Shown here: in pieces, positions 1 to 4,547 of the stretch
How the letters are laid out: every line of letters begins with the position of its first letter
How positions within the stretch are numbered: the first letter of the stretch is position 1
NCBI GenBank assembly: GCA_015711895.1
Contig: JACVJH010000446.1
Location: 1-6,598 of the forward strand
Direction of reading: 5' to 3'
DNA: 6,598 bases
Source: Candidatus Solincola tengchongensis
GTDB taxonomy: Bacteria; Actinomycetota; Geothermincolia; Geothermincolales; RBG-13-55-18
Notes under the pieces: generated by a model
Seen by the model: only the letters and a program-made list of their open reading frames with translations
Told to the model about the DNA's origin: nothing
Database searches by the model: none
Program-made: the position numbers and the translations under genes

Positions 1-545
1 GGGAGCTCGGCATCGGTGATCAGGGCCACCAGGCGGACGCGGGGACCGTGCTCCGGCGTCAGAAGAAGATTGTTCAGGCCTATCTCCCCCAGGCCGGCCT
101 CTACGGCCATGTGCCTGTAGGAGAGGTTCTCCCAGAGGACCTTGGAGTTCAGGACATCCTTTACCCGGGGAAACAGGGCGAGGTGGCGCAGTAGCTTGAG
201 GAATGCCGGAGGTCTCTTGTCCAGGTTCCATCCAGGCATTTCCAGGTAAGGGACGGGAAACACCTCATGCCCTCGGTCCTGGAGAAGGAGGGCGACCCGA
301 AAAAGGGAATCGTTCAACCTAGTGTTCGCCACGTGAAAGTTGGCCGTGTATTCCTTGCGCGTCGAGGGGAGCCCGTCCAGGGGGGTATCCAGGAGGCGGA
401 TGCCCAGAACGACGATGCTGCGCGCGCCGTCCAGGTAGTCGGAGGGACGGTGTCCGGCGGGGGCCTTGGCCTCATAGATGCGGGCATCGGCGACGCCGAA
501 AAGCTCCGTTCCCGCAGAGTTTCTCGTCTCCTCGAGCAGGTCCAT
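1..545 (-). CDS. QueG-like (epoxyqueuosine reductase family, COG1600-type) iron-sulfur protein, 3' end cut off by the window
   Basis: The frame gives 181 complete codons from ATG at 545-543 and stays open to the left edge, so the C-terminus is missing. Near the break, residues 146-181 contain MAVEAGLGEIGLNNLLLTPE followed by HGPRVRLVALITDAEL. This matches the block found in QueG and related corrinoid or iron-sulfur reductases (AGLGxxGxNxLLxxPExG...TD). Residues 66-99 (YTANFHVANTRLN and DRGHEVFPVP) also fit the family's N-terminal part. QueG reduces epoxyqueuosine in tRNA, but many relatives in anaerobes are uncharacterised, so the substrate is not assigned. The two 4Fe-4S motifs expected of the family should lie beyond the window and cannot be checked. 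GGGAG at 551-555 lies 5 bases before the ATG. The gene starts 27 bases after the lipoprotein stop, so the two are probably co-transcribed. Confidence 0.75.
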   Translation of the reverse strand, partial: MDLLEETRNSAGTELFGVADARIYEAKAPAGHRPSDYLDGARSIVVLGIRLLDTPLDGLPSTRKEYTANFHVANTRLNDSLFRVALLLQDRGHEVFPVPYLEMPGWNLDKRPPAFLKLLRHLALFPRVKDVLNSKVLWENLSYRHMAVEAGLGEIGLNNLLLTPEHGPRVRLVALITDAEL

Positions 546-572
546 CTTATCTCCCGCTTTTGTTGTCGATCG

Positions 573-1253
573 TCAGGGCTTGGCAACGTCCACCACGATG
601 CGCGGAGGACTGGTCAGCTCCTGGACTTTGTAGGGGGCGTGGCTCCCCAGGCCCACCACCAGGATCATAGTGTTCAGTTCGTAAGCCGGAACCAGTTTCG
701 CCTCCTTGATCACGGTGTACCCGGGAGAGAATTCGTCCGGGCCCGTGTATACCTGGACATAGCTTTCCGGTGGGGAGAGGTCCGCCTTGTTCCCGTTGAA
801 GGTTATCTCCAGGAGGTATTTCCCCTCCACGAGGACCGGGTTCCCCTCCGCGTCCTCGTAGGGCGGCGTCAGGTAGCGCACGCGATAGCGCGGAATCCCG
901 TAATGGGGGTTGTAGGCCTGGGGAGCGAACTGGATGACCAGGCGCTCATAGGTGGCATGATCCCCAAAACGGATCCCCTCCAGTACCATCACTTCCTCGG
1001 TGCCCCCGGTGGTTTCGCCGTAACCGAAGCCCTTCAGCTCCGTGAGCCCCTCCTCTTTGCCTCCCGCTTCGTCTCCGTAGGGTTCTTCCCCACTCCATCC
1101 CGCATCGCTTTCCGATTCCTCCGCTTCACCGGAGGGCTTACTGCTCCCCCTGCCGCATCCCACGGCGAGAACGGCGAGAGTGAGGAGGAAGAGCGCCAGG
1201 AGGGCGGCGAGCAGTGACTTACCTTTCCACGGACTTTCGCTTGCTCTTCGCAT
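573..1253 (-). CDS. AMIN-like domain lipoprotein, secreted and membrane-anchored
   Basis: The protein is 226 residues from ATG at 1253-1251. It has a positively charged start (MRR, K10, K12), a hydrophobic core at residues 14-31 and a lipobox A30-V31-G32-C33, so it should be exported and lipid-anchored at Cys33. Residues 34-88 form an acidic, Gly/Ser-rich linker. Residues 89-224 look like the AMIN-like domain of actinobacterial lipoproteins: YERLVIQF, YRVRYLTPP, YTGPDEF, VVGL and a closing PPRIVVDV. AMIN-type domains are beta-structured and are associated with cell-wall or envelope binding; no ligand can be read from this sequence. A TTG at 1271 in the same frame would add six residues. I prefer the ATG because a full GGGAGGTG site lies 8 bases before it and overlaps that TTG. 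It is followed 27 bases later by the QueG-like gene. The family call rests on remembered motif similarity. Confidence 0.82.
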   Translation of the reverse strand: MRRASESPWKGKSLLAALLALFLLTLAVLAVGCGRGSSKPSGEAEESESDAGWSGEEPYGDEAGGKEEGLTELKGFGYGETTGGTEEVMVLEGIRFGDHATYERLVIQFAPQAYNPHYGIPRYRVRYLTPPYEDAEGNPVLVEGKYLLEITFNGNKADLSPPESYVQVYTGPDEFSPGYTVIKEAKLVPAYELNTMILVVGLGSHAPYKVQELTSPPRIVVDVAKP

Positions 1254-1541
1254 CCCCCGTGCACCTCCCAAATTCCGCTATCCGGGTAAGGGACCGCAAC
1301 CTCTTTATAATTCTCCCCTCTGCGGTGGAGGAATACAACCTTTATCCCCTGCCCGCCGCTTTTGTGCGGCGATGCCCATACCGGCCTCCTCACACCGTTG
1401 CGGAAGGCGAGGGATTTCCCCCGTTTCAGAGGTGGCCACCTTCCGGAGGGCGGAGAGCGTGGATCCGCCGGAGCCGTGGTCGATGCGTGATTTTTCGACC
1501 CTCAACCAGGTTCTTCCAGCCATTGTCCGTGTGTTATTTCT
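1254..1541. other. 288-base gap between the selenoprotein and the lipoprotein; no convincing gene
   Basis: No conserved protein is visible on either strand. The minus strand has a possible 24-codon frame (ATG at 1379, stop near 1305) with GAGGAGG five bases upstream, but its product resembles nothing I know. An A/T-rich patch, TATAAA on the minus strand at 1309-1304, could be a -10 element for the lipoprotein, but no good -35 sits 16-18 bases away. A small hairpin with 6-bp arms (1354-1359 and 1366-1371) has no T-tract and is not a convincing terminator. The lipoprotein promoter probably lies somewhere in this gap. Confidence 0.5.
1262..1269 (-). promoter_or_regulatory. Ribosome binding site GGGAGGTG deciding the lipoprotein start
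   Basis: GGGAGGTG on the minus strand is complementary to the 16S rRNA tail and sits 8 bases before the ATG at 1253. It overlaps the alternative TTG codon at 1271-1269, which therefore cannot use it. This supports a 226-residue rather than a 232-residue lipoprotein. Confidence 0.75.
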
Positions 1542-2021
1542 TTAATCCAGGGCGGCCAGTACCTCACCGTCCGGCGGATATTCGGTCTGGACGCTGGCTA
1601 TGAAGACGTATCTCACGTGCCCGTCAGGGTCCAGGACGAAGACTGAAGGACGGGCGATGTGCAGGGACTCGAGGTTGACCCTCACGTAGACCCCGTATTC
1701 CTTGACCACCTGGCGTTTCTCGTCCACGAGCACCGGGAAAGGGTAGGGGTGAGAGGACAGGTAATCCCTCACCTTATCCCGTTTCTGGGGGAGGATCACC
1801 ACGGCGCGGCCGTCCCGCTTCACGAGTTCCGGATAGATCTTTTCCCGTATATGGACCATATACTTCCGGCAGTGCGGTCACCAGGTGCCTCGACCGAAGT
1901 ATATTAGCAGCGGCCTTCCGAGAAGCGCGGAGAGGCTCACTTCCTCGCCGGTCGCTGCGTCCGGCAGCCTGAAGTGCGGCGCCCCGTCACCTTTCTTCAG
2001 CACCTTGCTTTCCCTGGCCAT
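1542..2021 (-). CDS. Selenocysteine-containing peroxiredoxin/thioredoxin-fold protein (AhpC/TSA-like), read through UGA
   Basis: Reading through TGA at 1878-1880 as selenocysteine gives a complete 159-residue protein from ATG at 2021 to TAA at 1542. Residues 11-33 (GDGAPHFRLPDAATGEEVSL) form the usual AhpC/TSA opening. Residues 37-55 give the first core strand and the active site, GRGTW-U48-PH-C51-RKYM, where relatives have GxWCPxC. Residues 73-78 (VVILPQ), 95-101 (FPVLVDE), 109-111 (YGV) and 124-134 (RPSVFVLDPDG, with Pro125 at the cis-Pro position) complete the fold. U48 and C51 are the only redox-active residues, so a selenenyl-sulfide cycle reducing peroxides or disulfides is likely; the true substrate is unknown. 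No signal peptide is seen, so it is probably cytoplasmic. GGAGGTGA lies four bases before the ATG. Without recoding, only a 105-residue fragment from the ATG at 1859 remains, lacking the active site. A nonsense mutation or sequencing error is the alternative, but it would have to fall exactly on the catalytic codon. Confidence 0.88.
1845..1869 (-). promoter_or_regulatory. Predicted bacterial SECIS hairpin just downstream of the Sec UGA
   Basis: In the mRNA, UAUAUG (1862-1857) pairs with CAUAUA (1853-1848) around a GUC apex (1856-1854). An outer CCG/CGG pairing (1869-1867 with 1847-1845) closes it, with a four-base GAAG bulge on the 5' side. The apex reads GGUC when the closing G is included, and this begins 20 bases after the UGA. 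From memory, the Escherichia coli fdhF SECIS carries GGUC at its apex about 18 bases after its UGA, also with a bulge below the upper stem. SelB would bind this element to deliver Sec-tRNA. The element lies wholly inside the coding region, as is usual in bacteria. Confidence 0.72.
1878..1880 (-). other. In-frame UGA codon, predicted selenocysteine (Sec48)
   Basis: On the minus strand the TGA falls between TGG (Trp47) and CCG (Pro49), exactly where the first cysteine of the GxWCPxC motif belongs. The frame is intact on both sides, with conserved fold motifs before and after. TGA serves as the real stop of five other genes in the window, so the whole code is not reassigned. Confidence 0.85.
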
Positions 2022-2025
2022 CCTC

Positions 2026-2033
2026 TCACCTCC
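2026..2033 (-). promoter_or_regulatory. Ribosome binding site GGAGGTGA of the selenoprotein gene
   Basis: Eight bases complementary to the 16S tail lie 4 bases before the ATG at 2021 (7 bases counted from the GGAGG core). It fixes the true start upstream of the UGA and argues that this part of the gene is translated. No comparable site precedes the ATG at 1859 that a naive reading would choose. Confidence 0.8.
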
Positions 2034-2046
2034 AAATAGATTCTAA

Positions 2047-2076
2047 AATATGGTATATGCTTCCCTACCCTGTTCA
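2047..2076 (-). promoter_or_regulatory. Weak candidate promoter for the selenoprotein gene
   Basis: On the minus strand TGAACA (2076-2071) and CATATT (2052-2047) are 18 bases apart, each with four of six matches to the housekeeping consensus. The stretch 2040-2060 is clearly A/T-rich compared with its surroundings. Start of transcription would fall near 2040, leaving a short leader. The 93-base gap from the upstream gene leaves room for a promoter, but the match is poor. Confidence 0.2.
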
Positions 2077-2114
2077 TGAGAAGGAGATAGGCATCCTTTC
2101 ATGCGCCGTGTGGT

Positions 2115-2600
2115 TCAATCTGTGAACCTCAATTTCTCCAGCCAGAAGTCCGTCAGGACCCCGGAGCGGTCCATTCCCAGGAGCAGGCTGTCTCCCACGC
2201 GGATGACCAGGTCGTGGCTTCCGCGGAGCCTTATACGCAGGCTGCCGTCCGGTGCATGGAACTCGTACCTGGGATAAAGATTGTAAAAGCGGAGTTCCTG
2301 GTCCTGAAAGTCGTGGGTAAAAACCACCTCTCCGAGGGCATCGGGCTCCGGCACGGGTTCCGTGCCCTCCACCTTCCAGCGGTTTGAGGGGGTGTAGGCG
2401 CGAAGCCCGATGAGGCGCTGGCTCTCTCCATCCAAGCTGAGGACGAGCTTTCCCAGAGCGAGGGTCTTCACCCTTTCCCCGGGGATGAAGAGGGTAGGGG
2501 ATATCTCCACCGCCCTGCTCACGGAGCGATAGTAGGCGGAGCCTGGTATTAGTCCCTTTCCTGGCTCCACCTTCAAGTGGAGGAGCGAGCTTAAGGTCAT
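2115..2600 (-). CDS. Hypothetical protein, 161 residues, beta-rich, unrecognised
   Basis: I do not recognise this family. The frame from ATG at 2600 to TGA at 2115 encodes a soluble protein with no cysteine, no signal peptide and no membrane segment. Alternating hydrophobic patterns suggest many short strands, for example KLVLSLDGESQRLIGLRAYT (51-70), EVVFTHDFQDQELRFYNLYP (91-110) and LRIRLRGSHDLVIRVGDSLL (121-140). The pattern '-LSLDGE-xRLIGL-' resembles the turn of small beta-sheet ligand or regulatory folds, but no function follows. The start is uncertain. The frame stays open upstream to a TAG near 2746, with a GTG at 2672 lacking a ribosome binding site. I prefer ATG 2600, which has GAGGGGG just upstream (2610-2604). 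It precedes the selenoprotein by 93 bases on the same strand. Confidence 0.65.
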   Translation of the reverse strand: MTLSSLLHLKVEPGKGLIPGSAYYRSVSRAVEISPTLFIPGERVKTLALGKLVLSLDGESQRLIGLRAYTPSNRWKVEGTEPVPEPDALGEVVFTHDFQDQELRFYNLYPRYEFHAPDGSLRIRLRGSHDLVIRVGDSLLLGMDRSGVLTDFWLEKLRFTD

Positions 2601-2893
2601 TTTCCCCCTCACCGGTCGCCCTCCCGATATGCGGGGAGGAACCGCCATCACACATTTTAACAGCCTTTCCACATCGGAGCCCGGCTGGGGCAGGATGGCC
2701 TCCGTTTTCGGCGCTGAAAGCGTCCGCTGAAGCGCTATTGTGCGCTATGCTCGCGGGGGAGGAGGCGATCGTGGCGAAAGCGGCGAGGTAGACGATAGAG
2801 CACGAGCCTGGTCTCCGAGTTCCTAAGCGGAGGCATCTCAAGACACTTCATCGCAGGCGAATCAGGCCGATTCCTACCGGTGCGGAGGCGAGC
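2601..2893. other. 293-base gap between the aldo/keto reductase and the hypothetical gene
   Basis: No recognisable gene is present. On the minus strand the frame of the hypothetical protein continues upstream to about 2746 (ending ...ILPQPGSDVERLLKCVMAVPP), with reasonable codon use but no good start, so a longer or 5'-truncated gene is possible. A 5-bp hairpin at 2859-2873 (GAATC/GATTC) lies just past the aldo/keto reductase stop without a T-tract, so it is at most a weak terminator. Confidence 0.45.
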
Positions 2894-4063
2894 TCAACGC
2901 GCTGGCGGTGTCGGCGCCTTACCCTCCCCGAGTACGGCATGGACCTCGGGCATGAGCTCGCCCACCTTTATCCCCTGCGGGCATTTGTCCTCACATTCTC
3001 CGCACCCCGTACACGCGGAAGCCCTTTCCCCTTCGAGCAGGAAGCGATGGTAACGGAAGCGCGGGGTGAGCTGGTCGTCGTACATCACCAGGCTGTTGTA
3101 AAGCGAGATGTTCTCCGTGATGTCCACGCCGTTGGGGCATGGCTTGCAGTATCCGCAGCCGGTGCAGGGAACGGCTGCCCGCTCCAGAAAACGGTGGCGG
3201 GCCTCCTCGATCAAGCCCAGTTCATCGTCGCTCAGCCTGTGGCGGCCCGAGAGCTCGGCGGTACGCAGGTTCTCCTCCAGTTGCCGCATGGTGCTCATGC
3301 CGCTGAGCACGGTAGATATCCCCGGTTGTTCCCAAAGCCAGAGAAGCGCCCATTCGGCCGGCGTGCGCTTCACGGGGAAAGACTCGAAGAGTTCGGCTAT
3401 CTCCCGGGGAGGTCGGGCCAGGTTCCCGCCCAGAAGCGGCTCCATGACCACTACCGCCAGCCCTTTTTCGGCGGCATAACGCAGCCCTCGCGTGCCCGCC
3501 TGGTTGTCCACGTCCATATAGTTGTACTGGATCTGGCACATACACCAACCGTCGTAGCCGTCCACTATCTCCCGGAAAGCTTGAAAATGGTCATGGAAGG
3601 AAAAGCCTATGCCCCCTATACGACCGTCCGCAAGCGCTTTCTCGGCCCTGGAGAGGAGGCCGAGACGCTTGACGTCCTCCCACCTCCGGCGGTTCAGGCC
3701 GTGAAAGAGGTAATAGTCGATGTGCCCGACCCGGAGCCGCCCAAGCTGTTCGTCGAGGAAGCGGTCGAAATCCCCGGGCTCCTCCACCAGCCAGACGGGG
3801 CACTTGGTGGCCAGCCGGACCTTCTCCCGGTATCCCTCGCCGAGGATCTCGCCCAGGATGGATTCGCTCCTGCCGTTGTGATAGGTGTACGCCGTGTCCA
3901 GGTAATTGATGCCCTGCTCTACGGCCTTGCGTATCATGGCTGCCGCCTCATCGAGGTTCACGTTTTCACTTATGGGTATGCCGTCCGTTGTGGGGAGGCG
4001 CATGCACCCGAATCCCAGGATGGAGACTTCCCAGTCCGTGCTTCCGAATCTCCTGTAAAGCAT
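2894..4063 (-). CDS. Aldo/keto reductase with C-terminal ferredoxin-type 4Fe-4S segment (COG1453-type)
   Basis: The protein is 389 residues, the normal length for this fused family. Residues 1-290 are an aldo/keto reductase barrel. The catalytic tetrad is visible: Asp56 and Tyr61 in NYLDTAYTYH, Lys87 in LATKCP and His121 in YYLFHGL. Residues 205-215 (LAVVVMEPLLG) and 253-265 match later barrel strands and the cofactor region. The tail carries two cysteine clusters: CTGCGYCKPCP (Cys300, 303, 306, 309) and CTGCGECEDKCP (Cys351, 354, 357, 361). This suggests two 4Fe-4S clusters and electron transfer to or from ferredoxin in addition to NAD(P)H. The carbonyl substrate is unknown. TAAGGAGG lies nine bases before the ATG. 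The gene is transcribed away from the chemoreceptor and is followed by a 293-base gap. Such proteins are abundant in anaerobes. Confidence 0.93.
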   Translation of the reverse strand: MLYRRFGSTDWEVSILGFGCMRLPTTDGIPISENVNLDEAAAMIRKAVEQGINYLDTAYTYHNGRSESILGEILGEGYREKVRLATKCPVWLVEEPGDFDRFLDEQLGRLRVGHIDYYLFHGLNRRRWEDVKRLGLLSRAEKALADGRIGGIGFSFHDHFQAFREIVDGYDGWCMCQIQYNYMDVDNQAGTRGLRYAAEKGLAVVVMEPLLGGNLARPPREIAELFESFPVKRTPAEWALLWLWEQPGISTVLSGMSTMRQLEENLRTAELSGRHRLSDDELGLIEEARHRFLERAAVPCTGCGYCKPCPNGVDITENISLYNSLVMYDDQLTPRFRYHRFLLEGERASACTGCGECEDKCPQGIKVGELMPEVHAVLGEGKAPTPPAR

Positions 4064-4072
4064 CTCCCTCTG

Positions 4073-4080
4073 CCTCCTTA
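4073..4080 (-). promoter_or_regulatory. Ribosome binding site TAAGGAGG of the aldo/keto reductase
   Basis: TAAGGAGG is fully complementary to the canonical anti-Shine-Dalgarno sequence and lies nine bases before the ATG at 4063. It predicts efficient translation and confirms the start. Confidence 0.85.
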
Positions 4081-4547
4081 GGGCGGAGAGGCCTCGAAGG
4101 ACCTCAAACTTCCGCTCGCCGGGACGTGGTCTTTTCGTGTTTCAACGGGAGGCGACGAAAATATTATATCCCAAGGGTGGCGCGCCACGCGTGGAAAGCC
4201 CCGGGACTCTCGAACCGTGTGAGCCGGCAGGTGGCGCCCGGCTGGTTGGCCGATGTACAGGTGTGGAAGGCGAGCAGGTTACGATGACCATGCCCTCCTT
4301 TCCCGAGGTTCATGCGGAAGGACTTGCCAAGGGAGGAAACGAAAAAAGAAGCGGGTGTGGTGATTCGGCGGCGAGCCCCAGAGGTCAGCGCCTCTTAAAT
4401 GTGAGATCAGCAGGGCGAAAGGCATGACGATCGTGTACGGGCGTACCGGGTCCGGCGTAAAGGGTCTAGAGGACGGGAAAGGATGACGGGCTACAGGCCG
4501 GCGATCGGGAGCTCGATCTCGACAATGGGCGGTGAGAGTTTCAAGCC
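4081..4547. other. Divergent intergenic region between aldo/keto reductase and chemoreceptor
   Basis: This long gap should hold promoters for both flanking genes. I see the minus-strand TATAAT noted separately. I see no sigma-28 style site (TAAA-N15-GCCGATAA) before the chemoreceptor. GCCGAT does occur near 4249-4254, but no TAAA is placed upstream of it. Small inverted repeats occur: GCCGG/CCGGC around 4223-4242, GTAC/GTAC around 4435-4446 and GATCG/CGATC around 4503-4518. The last lies about 30 bases before the chemoreceptor ATG and could occlude its weak ribosome binding site. Open frames on the plus strand here have no family resemblance and are probably noise. No tRNA or known riboswitch was recognised. 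Confidence 0.4.
4163..4168 (-). promoter_or_regulatory. Candidate -10 element TATAAT for the aldo/keto reductase
   Basis: A perfect TATAAT occurs on the minus strand in the only strongly A/T-rich patch of this gap (4157-4169). Transcription would start near 4155 and leave a leader of about 90 bases. The region 16-18 bases upstream (about 4185-4192) is G/C-rich and has no TTGACA-like -35. Either an activator is needed or the match is incidental. Confidence 0.35.

Noticed and set aside
267..1217. Long plus-strand open frame of 316 codons
   Set aside because: It is antisense to the lipoprotein and the QueG-like gene, both of which show clear family motifs; its product resembles no protein.
1354..1371. 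Hairpin with 6-bp G/C arms as a terminator
   Set aside because: No run of T follows on either strand.
1430..1441. Perfect 12-base palindrome AGGTGGCCACCT
   Set aside because: In a window this long one or two such palindromes are expected by chance, and no second copy was noticed near a promoter.
1542..1859. A 105-residue peroxiredoxin fragment starting at ATG 1859
   Set aside because: It lacks the active site and has no ribosome binding site. The in-frame upstream part across the TGA carries the missing domain, the motif and a strong ribosome site.
1878..1880. Genome-wide reassignment of TGA as an explanation for the in-frame TGA
   Set aside because: Five other genes in the window end in TGA at sensible lengths for their families.
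2074..2841. Minus-strand frame of 255 codons overlapping the hypothetical gene
   Set aside because: Its composition (rich in Arg, Pro and Gly) is that of an off-frame reading, and it covers the end of one gene and a spacer without any motif.
2939..4081. Long plus-strand open frame of 380 codons
   Set aside because: It is the antisense shadow of the aldo/keto reductase, whose catalytic and cluster motifs are unmistakable. Long antisense frames are common at this base composition.
4200..4225. tRNA-like GGTTCGAGAGTCC on the minus strand
   Set aside because: The flanking bases do not pair as a T-arm and no matching acceptor or anticodon arm could be built.
4081..4547. Cyclic di-GMP riboswitch or sigma-28 promoter before the chemoreceptor
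   Set aside because: The conserved riboswitch core and the TAAA-N15-GCCGATAA promoter pattern were looked for and not found.
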